From the NCBI GenBank assembly GCA_036971475.1, contig JBAIZL010000007.1:28315447-28379446 (forward strand): a stretch of 64,000 bases of DNA, in the 5' to 3' direction. Made by a program: the position numbers and the translations under genes. Under the pieces are notes generated by a model that did not search any database, was not told the DNA's origin, and saw only the letters and a list, made by a program, of their open reading frames with translations. This stretch comes from Prosapia bicincta. Its lineage: Eukaryota; Arthropoda; Insecta; Hemiptera; Cercopidae. Shown here piece by piece: positions 29,311 to 38,893 of this stretch; the first letter of the stretch is position 1, and each line of letters starts with the position of its first letter.

Positions 29311-29338
29311 GGCATAATAAACGCAGAATCGACCATAT

Positions 29339-30880
29339 ATATGAAGCACACATAGTATATAAGCTTATGTAGGATAGCATCCATGCTGGTTAGCATAGTA
29401 TTTATGTAGGTTTACACGCATATCTGTTTAGCACAGTATGTAGGCTTAGCATATTATTTATGTAGGTTTACAAGCATATTTGTTTAACACACTATATAAG
29501 CTATCATTCATCCTGGCTTAACATAGGCCTATGCGGGTAACGGGGATATTTGCCCAATACAGGATGTATATAGGTTAACCTGCATATTGGTTTAACAGCG
29601 TATATATGGCTATTTAGAGTATATTGCATGCTGGTTTAACATAGTATATATGCCTATATTGGTTAGCATTGTATGTATATAGGTTGCGTAACTTTTTTAA
29701 ATTATATTGTAATATTTGTTGACCGTCATGGGCGTGATAGGTTATGCATTGTTAGCTATACCATATAGTACTTCCCGTATTATACGGTTGCCAGGTTCTA
29801 CCTGATAGACGAGGTGAAACTAGCTCAGATCATATAGGCCTTGGCCAGTGGTTTACCGACATAGTAGGCACATTTAGGGATTCATGTAAGTCGGCTTGGC
29901 ATAGTATGCAGGTTTACACGCATGTTTGTTTAACACATTATGTGTACCATCATGTATGTAGGCTTAACGTGGTATATACGCCCATGTATGATAGCTTGCA
30001 TGTTGACTTAGCATCGTTTTAGGATCGTTTTATAACATATATTTATTCACGTTTTGTGATAGGCCTCATTATTAGTGTTTCTCCATATATACCTTTATAT
30101 CTAGATACATTTACAGCTATAGGAGATGTCCATTGAGGCTATTTGATTATTTACACTGATTTCTGATTATATATATGTAGGCCTTGGTATGCCTACAGTA
30201 CACAGTAATTTGATACAGTAATCAAAACATAAACACGTGCCTAGATTCACAACGACACAACCGTGCGGGTTTTTATGCCTGCTATAGTGGTCGCCGACAG
30301 CCGTTGCGGTTTTTAGATAATGCGTTATCTCTGCATGTCTTTACATGTCTAACACACGGTCAAGCGTATTCCCTGAAACGACGGGGCTTTATTGCTTTGT
30401 TTATTATTTTGTAGCATAGACAAATTTTGACAATCATAACCCTTGCCCCCTCTAGTTATGGAGGGCCTAATACCTGAGTCGCTCGAACGCCGATACGTCG
30501 TCAAATATATTAAACCTTTACGTGGGCTTGATAGGTTATGCATTGGTAGATGTACCATATAGTACCTCCCATATTATACGGTTGCCAGGATCAACCTGAT
30601 AGAAGAGGTGAAAATAGCTCAGGTCATAAGGGTTTGGCCTGTGGTTTACAAACATAGTAGGCCCATGTATGTTGGCCTAGCATAGTATGTATGTAGGCTT
30701 ACATATTTGATTAACACATTATGTGGGCTATCATATATATTGGTTTAACGCTGTATATAAGCCTTTCCGTCTTACAGCGACCGTTTGCGTGGACCTACAG
30801 GGCCCCTGTGTTGTGATTGGTCGATCATTTTTGGCAATCAACCCCCCACTTGCTCTAGTGTGAATTTGCCTCAGGCCTTT
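29339..30880. repeat. Degenerate short-repeat DNA flanking the satellite
   Basis: The satellite gives way without transition to diverged repeats of a phrase like 'tgtaggttta ... gcatat ... gtttaacaca ... tatataagc'. Copies at 29405 and 29461 are 56 bp apart, and others are irregular. A segment of about 240 bp is duplicated: 29722-29960 matches 30516-30770 (offset 794), including 'gataggttatgcattg' and 'tatacggttgccagg'. Short open frames at 30349-30558 and 30731-31018 have no recognisable product. Confidence 0.7.
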
Positions 30881-31614
30881 CTCCAGGGTGTCTCTAGCTA
30901 GGGCCCGGCTTCGGGGTGGTTTTAACCTAGGCCCATACTCTGTAGGGGCTGAACGCTCACCAAGACTTGGTGGAGGTATTTGTCTTGGTCGAGAGGCTGT
31001 ATTTGATATAGCATCCATCCTAAGGCCCGACTCTTGGGCAGCTTTACTTAAGGGCTGACTGCTTCACCTAAAGTCTTGCTCCGAGGAGGCTTTACCTAGG
31101 CCGCGACTTCGTGGTAGCTTTACCTAAGGTCGAGTTCCCGGATTACTTTACCTAGGGCATAGCTTAGGATTGGCTTTACCTAAGTCCTGGGTGGCTTTAC
31201 CTGTGGCCTTGCTCCTTATTGGCTCTACCTAAGTCCTGGGTGGCTTTACCGAGAGGTCGGCCTCGTGATGGCTTTACCTAGGACTTGGTGGAGGTACTTG
31301 TCTTAGTCGATAGGCTGTAATTGATATAGCAATCATCTTGACCCGGCTCTTGAGTAGCTTTACTTAAAGGCTGACTGCTTTAACTAAGGCCCGGCTCCTG
31401 GGTGTCTCTAGGTATGGCCTGATTCCGGGGTTACTTTACCTAGGTTGGCGTTACCTTGCTCCGTGTTAGCTTTACCTAAGGCATAGCTGCTGGGTGGCTG
31501 GGCTTGGATTGGCTTTAACCGAGGCCGTGCTCCGTGTTAGCTTTACCCGCTCTTAGGCGGTGTTACCTCAAGCGCGGGTTCGGTGGTGACTTTTACCTAG
31601 GTCACCGTTCAATT
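30881..31614. repeat. GC-rich degenerate tandem repeat, about 33-40 bp unit
   Basis: A phrase resembling 'ggctttacctaaggcc' followed by 'gctcctgggt' recurs many times with substitutions and variable spacing, roughly every 33-40 bp. The block is clearly more GC-rich than its surroundings. No gene is recognised. Confidence 0.7.
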
Positions 31615-31990
31615 TTGGCAATCTGATTACAGGTGAAACCACCCCCACAGTCGTCCATAATGGACTCTAGACATATCCCGTACGGTCGTTTGATCCAACC
31701 GATTGATTTTCGGCAATTTCATATTTTTTGTAAAACTACCCCTAGGTGAAACAGCCCCCGCAACGGTCCAAAAAGGACTCTACACGTATCCCATACTGTC
31801 TGTTGATCCAGCCGATCGATTTTTGGCATTTTCGTATTTTTTGTAAAAACTACCCCTAGGTGAAACTACCCCTACCGACGCAATAATACACTCTAGACTC
31901 ACCCTATCGGTCAAGGCACGTTTTTCCAAAATTTTTTCGAAAACTACCCCCCACTCCCAATCCACCCCCGGAGCTACCCCCGGAGATGGT
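31615..31990. repeat. Three tandem units of about 114 bp
   Basis: The landmark 'gtgaaac' followed by a C-rich stretch occurs at about 31632, 31747 and 31860. Each is followed by 'ggactctaga'-like sequence, and the first two also by 'gatcca..cgat..attt'. Spacing is 112-115 bp, and the last unit decays into C-rich sequence. Confidence 0.7.
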
Positions 31991-32020
31991 CCTGAACGTA
32001 GCTGAGGTCACCCCCGACAC

Positions 32021-32037
32021 TTAGGTTAGGTTAGGTT
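32021..32037 (+). repeat. Short interstitial TTAGG tract
   Basis: Three head-to-tail copies of TTAGG plus two bases, with related 'ttaggttag' further right at about 32057. TTAGG is the canonical telomere repeat of most insects and many arthropods, so this is a weak taxonomic hint. The tract is too short to be a telomere. Confidence 0.55.
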
Positions 32038-32239
32038 GGATCCAATTTGGCTAGCTTAGGTTAGTAGGTTAGAATCAAATTTTTTCGAAAAACTACCCCC
32101 TACCCCTCTAAACGTGGTCGAAACCACCCCTAAGGCTGGGATCAGGTGCGCGACGTCCGCTTGCAAACTACCCCTATAGTCCTAGGTTACGTAGCGGCCG
32201 AGTTAGGGGTAGTTGTGCTAGGGTAAGGGTAATCCTACT

Positions 32240-34496
32240 CCCCTCTAGTGGTTTCTGTGGTCGCTGGCTGGAGCAATGCACAAATGCTGCAGGCAAGAAT
32301 AATGTCAGGGGCGCACCCAGATACACTCGCCCTAGTGTAGTCCATACAGGCGGAGATTGTGCTCGATCCGTTCTTACACATATCACCTATGTCCCCTCTA
32401 GAGGTTTCTGTGGTCGCTGGCTGGACCAATGCACAAATGCTGCAGGCAAGAATAATGTCAGGGGCGCACCCAGATACACTCGCCCTAGTGTAGTCCATAC
32501 AGGCGGAGATTGTGCTCGATCCGTTCTTACACATATCACCTATGTCCCCTCTAGTGGTTTCTGTGGTCGCTGGCTGGACCAATGCACAAATGCTGCAGGC
32601 AAGAATAATGTCAGGGGCGCACCCAGATACACTCGCCCTAGTGTAGTCCATACAGGCGGAGATTGTGCTCGATCCGTTCTTACACATATCACCTATGTCC
32701 CCTCTAGTGGTTTCTGTGGTCGCTGGCTGGAGCAATGCACAAATGCTGCAGGCAAGAATAATGTCAGGGGCGCACCCAGATACACTCGCCCTAGTGTAGT
32801 CCATACAGGCGGAGATTGTGCTCGATCCGTTCTTACACATATCATCTATGTCCCCTCTAGTGGTTTCTGTGGTCGCTGGCTGGAGCAATGCACAAATGCT
32901 GCAGGCAAGAATAATGTCAGGGGCGCACCCAGATACACTCGCCCTAGTGTAGTCCATACAGGCGGAGATTGTGCTCGATCCGTTCTTACACATATCACCT
33001 ATGTCCCCTCTAGTGGTTTCTGTGGTCGCTGGCTGGAGCAATGCACAAATGCTGCAGGCAAGAATAATGTCAGGGGCGCACCCAGATACACTCGCCCTAG
33101 TGTAGTCCATACAGGCGGAGATTGTGCTCGATCCGTTCTTACACATATCACCTATGTCCCCTCTAGTGGTTTCTGTGGTCGCTGGCTGGAGCAATGCACA
33201 AATGCTGCAGGCAAGAATAATGTCAGGGGCGCACCCAGATACACTCGCCCTAGTGTAGTCCATACAGGCGGAGATTGTGCTCGATCCGTTCTTACACATA
33301 TCACCTATGTCCCCTCTAGTGGTTTCTGTGGTCGCTGGCTGGACCAATGCACAAATGCTGCAGGCAAGAATAATGTCAGGGGCGCACCCAGATACACTCG
33401 CCCTAGTGTAGTCCATACAGGCGGAGATTGTGCTCGATCCGTTCTTACACATATCACCTATGTCCCCTCTAGTGGTTTCTGTGGTCGCTGGCTGGACCAA
33501 TGCACAAATGCTGCAGGCAAGAATAATGTCAGGGGCGCACCCAGATACACTCGCCCTAGTGTAGTCCATACAGGCGGAGATTGTGCTCGATCCGTTCTTA
33601 CACATATCACCTATGTCCCCTCTAGTGGTTTCTGTGGTCGCTGGCTGGACCAATGCACAAATGCTGCAGGCAAGAAAAATGACGGGCGCACCCAGATACA
33701 CTCGCCCTAGTGTAGTCCATACAGGCGGAGATTGTGCTCGATCCGTTCTTACACATATCACCTATGTCCCCTCTAGAGGTTTCTGTGGTCGCTGGCTGGA
33801 GCAATGCACAAATGCTGCAGGCAAGAATAATGTCAGGGGCGCACCCAGATACACTCGCCCTAGTGTAGTCCATACAGGCGGAGATTGTGCTCGATCCGTT
33901 CTTACACATATCACCTATGTCCCCTCTAGTGGTTTCTGTGGTCGCTGGCTGGACCAATGCACAAATGCTGCAGGCAAGAATAATGTCAGGGGCGCACCCA
34001 GATACACTCGCCCTAGTGTAGTCCATACAGGCGGAGATTGTGCTCGATCCGTTCTTACACATATCACCTATGTCCCCTCTAGTGGTTTCTGTGGTCGCTG
34101 GCTGGAGCAATGCACAAATGTTGCAGGCAAGAATAATGTCAGGGGCGCACCCAGATACACTCGCCCTAGTGTAGTCCATACAGGCGGAGATTGTGCTCGA
34201 TCCGTTCTTACACATATCACCTATGTCCCCTCTAGTGGTTTCTGTGGTCGCTGGCTGGACCAATGCACAAATGCTGCAGGCAAGAAAAATGACGGGCGCA
34301 CCCAGATACACTCGCCCTAGTGTAGTTCATACAAGTAGAGATTGTGCTCGATCCGTTCTTACACATAATACCAATGTCCCCTCTAGTGGTTTCTGTGGTC
34401 GCTGGCTGGAGCAATGCACAAATGCTGCATGCAAGAATCCTGACAGGGGCGCATCCAGATACACTCGCCCAAGGATAGTTCATATAAGTAGCGATT
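32240..34496. repeat. 153-bp minisatellite, fifteen units
   Basis: Units start with 'cccctctag' at 32240, 32393, 32546, 32699, 32852, 33005, 33158, 33311, 33464, 33617, 33768, 33921, 34074, 34227 and 34378. Most are 153 bp; units 10 and 14 are 151 bp because 'gaataatgtcagggg' is replaced by 'gaaaaatgacggg'. Units differ at a few sites, such as ggagc/ggacc and tagtgg/tagagg. The unit is 51 codons long, so any frame open in one unit stays open across the array; this explains open frames of 508 codons on minus (32235-33761) and 245 on plus (33583-34320). No promoter, start context or known domain supports translation. Confidence 0.95.
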
Positions 34497-34499
34497 ACA

Positions 34500-34541
34500 T
34501 GCGCGCACGCGCGCGCTTGTGTGTGTGTGTGTGTGTGTGTA
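34500..34541. repeat. GC/CA then TG microsatellite
   Basis: An alternating purine-pyrimidine run: a GC-rich part (gcgcgcacgcgcgcgc) followed by about a dozen TG units. Such tracts favour Z-DNA. It marks the right edge of the minisatellite block. Confidence 0.9.
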
Positions 34542-35499
34542 ATAAAATACTCACAAAAAACTTTAATTAATTAAGTATCATCTATTAGCTCACACTGTTC
34601 TGGTATACACCTTGTAATCATCAGTTGTTGAATAAGTTGTCATTCATCCAGTCAAGTTCTAATACCTTTTTTTAAACCTAAAGTGGATGGCAATTGATGT
34701 GAATAAAGTTGTTTCAAATATTTATTCAATAGTTAAATTATAAAAATTTGGAGAACCTATCGGGATTCGAACTGAGAATCTTCGTATTATCCTTCTAACG
34801 CGCTTTAGCAGTACGGTAACTTTCCAATACCTGGACATTTATTTCTCAAAGGCAGGAGCGGATCTAGAAAAATATTTTGGGGAGGGCTGGTATGAGGGGA
34901 GGAATAGGGTTCCCCCCGTCCGAAAAATATTCAGGACATATGGTAGATAAAGTGTAAACTCTAAGGGTCTTCTACCTGAGGGAAATAGTTATAAGCCTTC
35001 TATGTGATATTACCAGACGCATAATTTAGCCCGATTCACCATATATTTACAATTTAAACCACCTGTTTATTAATGATTATAGTACGGTATTAAAGTGAAT
35101 AATATGGGTTTATAATCAAATTCTACTAATTATTAAGTAGATTTAAATCGGGGACGAACACAGACATCGGAAATGGCATTTTAGTTTACATTTATAGTGT
35201 TATTTTATACTTTACAAATTTTCACTTTTTCATATTTTGGGAGGGGCTTGAACATATGTTAAATCCAACACTGCTCAAAGGTGTATATGACAATTTATAT
35301 ATGTAATACAATTACATTAAACTGTTATCATGGTTATACACAGAATCATAAATTGTAGGTCTACTTTAAGGTTAAAAATGAATGTAAAGAATAAAATAAA
35401 GAAACAAACTGGAAGTAAGCAAACATGATAAAAGTTTTCTTTGTTGACCTCAGTAGGAATTAGTTATTATTTATTTTTATATTACTTGTTTTCACATTT
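34542..35499. other. AT-rich DNA without a recognised gene
   Basis: No long open frame is present. The phrase 'ggagcggatctag' followed by a G-rich stretch at 34857-34900, and a related G-rich phrase at 35238-35252, look like worn ends of a dispersed element, but no matching terminal repeats could be fixed. Confidence 0.4.
34747..34833 (-). other. tRNA-like sequence with a pol III B box, possible SINE head
   Basis: On the minus strand 'gttcgaatcc' matches the B-box/T-loop consensus, preceded by 'gcgcgttagaagg', as in tRNA-derived short interspersed elements. The T stem does not pair well and no full cloverleaf forms, so it is not a functional tRNA. Confidence 0.35.
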
Positions 35500-35640
35500 A
35501 ATTAAAATAGTTTTACAGGTAAGTTGAAGATGAAGTGAACTCCTTTGTTTTGGTTGGAGAAAGACGATTAGAGTTGAACAATCACTTGTGCACACTCAAG
35601 GTTACAAAACTACTTGTTCATTGCTCACTCTAAGCCTAAC
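35500..35640 (-). repeat. Dispersed repeat, inverted copy of 56015-56160
   Basis: The minus strand reads 'caagtagttttgtaa' then 'cttgagtgtgcacaagtga', which also occurs on the plus strand at about 56030-56072. Similarity continues weakly over about 130 bp. The family is unknown. Confidence 0.6.
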
Positions 35641-35939
35641 CTTATCACTTGATGTTTCATTAGGCCTATAAAGGTTTCCGGTGATTGCACTGGTTGCAGA
35701 TAGTGACCTACAACTTGTGTTTAACAGTTCCTATCAGATATTACAATTAACTATGATTATTAAATAGCACATTCAAGCACGCCGTGGTGTAATTCCAAAT
35801 ATAATTCTAACGCATGATATAACAATAAATATTCTAGGAAATAACCAATTCGACAAACTATGACCAAATACTTTTTGACAACTGTGAATGGCGAAATTAG
35901 TACAATTTGTATGTACAAAATTACTGTTTTTAGGGAAAC

Positions 35940-36060
35940 GTGTAACGGGGCCATCCCTAAATTACGTAACGCTAAAATGGATGTTTTTTAGCCCCCGTCC
36001 CACTCCGTAACGAACTGGTAACGGTAGTACCCCCCCCTAATTACATAACGTCTTGCCCTC
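35940..36060. repeat. Transposon-end-like sequence
   Basis: Phrases such as 'ccatccctaaattacgtaac', 'cccgtcccactccgtaacg' and 'cccctaattacataacg' repeat a common motif within 120 bp, suggesting a worn element terminus or a short tandem. No coding sequence is associated. The stretches 35641-35939 and 36061-36395 hold nothing recognisable. Confidence 0.35.
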
Positions 36061-36395
36061 CTTTACTGATGTAATTGTTTTGAATGCCGAATTTGTAGGC
36101 CAATAAAAAAGTACATAAAATGTGACAATAAATATTTTGTTAATAATGAAAAACAAAATAAATCTGTAAAATAAATAAAATAGGAATAAGAAAATTTTTT
36201 TTTTAATATAGGACCTCACGTGTAGTCTACTGGAAAACTAACAAAAATTATACATTCAAAATAAACTTTAGGTTATGTTTAAAGTTAAGACAATATTAAT
36301 TGAAAATATTGTTTTATAAAAATGTGACTTGAATGAGTTTAAACGCAGAGATCAACCCGTTTGTAACATTGTCTAAAGTTTATTAATCTTTGCAG

Positions 36396-36480
36396 GCAGT
36401 AGTTTTTTTTTTTTTTTACCCGGGTCTGAGCCCCAAAACCCGCCCAGCCCTCGTGGCAGCCAACGTCATGACAGGCAACA
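36396..36480. repeat. Solo copy of the poly-T / 'aaaacccgcccag' dispersed repeat
   Basis: A poly-T run is followed by 'acccgggtctgag' and 'aaaacccgcccagccctcg' at 36434. This is the start of the roughly 140-bp unit that is tandem at 44590-45148 and single at 46160-46260. The poly-T on this strand would be a poly-A tail on the other, suggesting a retroposed origin. Confidence 0.6.
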
Positions 36481-37446
36481 CTGGTGCTGCTATCTTCAGG
36501 AAAACTTATATATACATAGTAAGCCTAATTTTAAAATAGGTCAAACTCCGCGCATTGTTTACAAATACTAAAAGTCCACCAAACTCGCTCATGCGCAGTA
36601 AGGCGCAATACACATTTTGACGAGTCCATGACCCGAGTGTGCCCAAGCTTCGGTGTACTTCTGAGTCCCGTGGTTAGGCCTGAAAAGATGTTGCCATCGA
36701 ATTAAAACAATATGGTTTCGTTAACCCATTTCCGTGCCAGTTTTTCAGAGCATCGTGCAAACTGAGAATTCCTAGTAATTTGACACTTTTACTAAAAACG
36801 ACTATAAGTTTTGTTGTTTATCATTATATTATCTTGAAACTTCCGTGACTTATTACTTGTAATGTATACTTCATAAAACTACTATTATAATTTTTTTAAA
36901 TGTGTGTTGGCTATGACCAAAGTTGTTCCAGGCTTGATAAGGGCAACAAATTAGTTGTGGAAACGTTGCGCAAAATAAACAAACTTTTGACTCGATATTC
37001 AACCATCTTATCATCTATACGAGTTATCTCGAGTGATCACATAAACATAAATAAAACTAAATGTATTTCACTTTAGTGTAAACCCCGATGCGACATTGTT
37101 TACACCAAACACAACCTCAAAACTTCATGATGTTAAGTTATATTCGTATTTCCAGAAAGGTTAGTCACCCAAGAAACAAAATATTTGGTATATGGGGGCC
37201 CCCTACACTGGACGAAACAGTTCCGTCCAGGAATATCACGACGCCGCTACGGTTCGACGGAAATGCTCCGTCCAAGTATGCCAATGGTCTAAAAACTGTT
37301 AGTGATAAGTGAGGCCGCTTTAGCTGACACGTCTGTACAGCAAGAAGCCGCCTGATCGTCATAGTGTGTACAATGTAACCTGTACAGTGCGTGAGGTTTA
37401 CCGTTTTGCTCTAGCATTTGACTACTAGCCTAACTGAAAACATTAT

Positions 37447-37486
<40 letters not shown>

Positions 37487-37986
37487 CGTAATCGCGTCTC
37501 TTTCTTTGCAGAAGCAGAGCAACACATTTAAAGATCGTGTCTACATCAAACTATTATGGTGTTATCATTTAGTACATTAGAGCTGTTTACACATTAAACA
37601 CGAGACTGATGTTTTCTGAACTTTTGAGCCTGCACTGCAGCCCAGTCCACCCTAGCGATCTCAAGGTCAGAGACACAGTTAAACCTCACGCATTGTAAAA
37701 CAGTGGTAAACATGGTAAAACAGCTGTACTACCACATAACCTATAACGTAAAATCAGCTGTTTTATGAAATCATATTTTATCACTTATTTTAAGCCAATT
37801 GGGACAAAATAACTATATTGCATACCCCCTTTTGTGAAATTTTGTCTTCCACATAAAACTAAAATTAATTCATTAAATTTAATTAATGAGTTAATGTTTG
37901 AAAAAACTATTAGCAGGTTTTACAAAATGTATTTGAACTTGAGTGGATGGTTAAAAAGTATTTAATAAACAATTAATAATTTGAAC

Positions 37987-37989
<3 letters not shown>
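36481..37989. other. Non-repetitive AT-rich DNA with one TA tract
   Basis: No gene is recognised. The open frame at 37088-37312 has no known domain. A TA microsatellite fills 37450-37478. The phrase 'gcgtgaggtttac' at about 37389 recurs inverted at about 37682 ('taaacctcacgc'), hinting at a small element of about 300-340 bp around the TA tract, but the ends are not clear. Confidence 0.4.

Positions 37990-38026
<37 letters not shown>
37990..38026. repeat. TA microsatellite (left of ribozyme foldback)
   Basis: About 18 TA units. Together with the TA-rich tract 38206-38292 it brackets the inverted repeat 38051-38201. Confidence 0.95.
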
Positions 38027-38030
<4 letters not shown>

Positions 38031-38050
38031 CGTTTTCTTGTTTAATAATT

Positions 38051-38201
38051 TAAAACAAAATAGGTTATTCAAATACAAGAATATTTATTAATTTATATTC
38101 AAAGCTTTTCGTTGGTAAACAGTACCAACATCATCAGGAATGAAAATTACAATCAATAAATTAATAAATATTCTTATATTTGAATAACCTATGTTGTTTT
38201 A
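38051..38201. mobile_element. Foldback element carrying a hammerhead ribozyme
   Basis: Arms at 38051-38095 and 38157-38201 (45 bp each) are inverted copies with about three mismatches ('ataggttattcaaata' and its complement). The 61-bp centre holds the minus-strand hammerhead at 38097-38141. The whole unit sits inside a TA microsatellite. Paired inverted termini around a ribozyme resemble the pseudo-LTR ends of Penelope-like elements; no coding part remains. Confidence 0.75.
38097..38141 (-). ncRNA. Hammerhead ribozyme, canonical core (copy 1)
   Basis: Read on the minus strand: stem I strand ATTC, core CTGATGA (38131-38137), one T, stem II GTTGGTA paired with TACCAAC around a 5-nt loop, core GAAA, self-complementary AAGCTT as stem III, cleavage-site U, then GAAT closing stem I. 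All conserved core positions of a type I hammerhead are present. Stem III without a loop implies action as a dimer or in a longer transcript. Penelope-like elements are known to carry such minimal hammerheads. Cleavage activity is inferred. Confidence 0.85.
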
Positions 38202-38205
38202 AAAT

Positions 38206-38234
38206 ATATATATATATACATATTTTATATATAC

Positions 38235-38292
<58 letters not shown>
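38206..38292. repeat. TA-rich microsatellite
   Basis: TA units with interruptions such as 'acatattttatatatacatatgtg' piecewise, then a pure TA run of about 26 units directly abutting the terminal repeat of the next element. The open frames crossing it (38161-38388 and 38180-38614) are products of the repeat. Confidence 0.95.
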
Positions 38293-38296
<4 letters not shown>

Positions 38297-38893
38297 GCGA
38301 CGGTAAGCATTTGGGCCCCCCCGCGAAAAGAAATGGGGGCCCCCTTTAACAAAATGGGTATCAAACTGATTTTAAAGATGCAATGCAAAGCCTATAATAT
38401 TTTCACTTATTATTATAGTACAAGGCTATACGATTTTACTATTTTATATAGTATGTTCTTATGCCAAGATAGTAGAAGCTCTATACCGGTTTGGCATAGA
38501 AATCTACAACTGAGAATTAGGCCATGCATCCTTATCCCGGTATTGCCAAAGAAAGAATGTGAATTGGTAGTTAGTCCCTTGCTATTTGCGGGTTCTTTTA
38601 TTCGCGGTTGGTAATATTACAGGATATCCCGCTAACATGTATCGTATTTAAAAGGAAAGGACAAGAAAGACAGTATAGTTGCTGTGCAAGTTGTAGGATA
38701 ATGTGTTCTCGTCTTATTTATTTTGTACAGCACTGTATTTATTTATCACAAAGACATCTGATTATTCTCTAAACATCCGTTATAGTGTACACTACTCTAA
38801 ATACATACATGCCTTGTTTATAACAAGTAGTGTTATCGTCACTGACAAACCGGCGCTCGCATCGAACTCTATACATAAGTTTAGAGTTTAGCA

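Larger units (their letters stand above)
1..29338. repeat. AT-rich satellite array, about 170-bp monomer, about 172 copies
   Basis: Each monomer can be read from 'gatttctaca' through 'aaaaggcata', 'cgcagaatcgacc', 'attgatctata' and 'gcaattgtcatat' to 'atgcatgaattatag'. The phrase gatttctaca recurs at 1, 171, 341 and 511, giving a 170-bp period that holds with 1-2 bp drift, mostly from variable A runs. The array is already in progress at base 1 and stops at 29338, in the middle of a monomer. Monomers near the left side (1 to about 3500) carry more private substitutions and small deletions than the central ones. No transposon interrupts it. The short open frames inside it recur with the repeat register on both strands and are not genes. 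Length and composition are typical of centromeric or pericentromeric satellites; that role is inferred. Confidence 0.97.

Noticed and set aside
1..29338. CRISPR-like or hammerhead-bearing satellite
   Set aside because: Monomers are uniform with no unique spacers. Neither strand of the monomer contains CTGATGA with a following GAAA in the right geometry, unlike some ribozyme satellites.
1..29338. CENP-B box in the satellite
   Set aside because: No string resembling the mammalian TTCG-rich 17-bp box was seen in the monomer on either strand.
32021..32037. Telomere or telomere-proximal end
   Set aside because: Only three TTAGG units and sequence continues on both sides for more than 30 kb.
34600..34650. 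Minus-strand CTGATGA near 34613 as a hammerhead
   Set aside because: No pairing stem II or GAAA core follows.
34747..34833. A genuine tRNA gene on minus
   Set aside because: The B box is good, but the T stem and acceptor stem do not pair and no A box of usual quality is present.
37088..37362. Overlapping open frames of 74 and 65 codons
   Set aside because: No recognisable domain, no conserved partner in the window and overlapping antisense frames; chance openings in slightly GC-richer sequence are more likely.
38161..38614. Open frames of 75 and 144 codons
   Set aside because: Most of their length is translated TA microsatellite (alternating Tyr/Ile) and transposon end.
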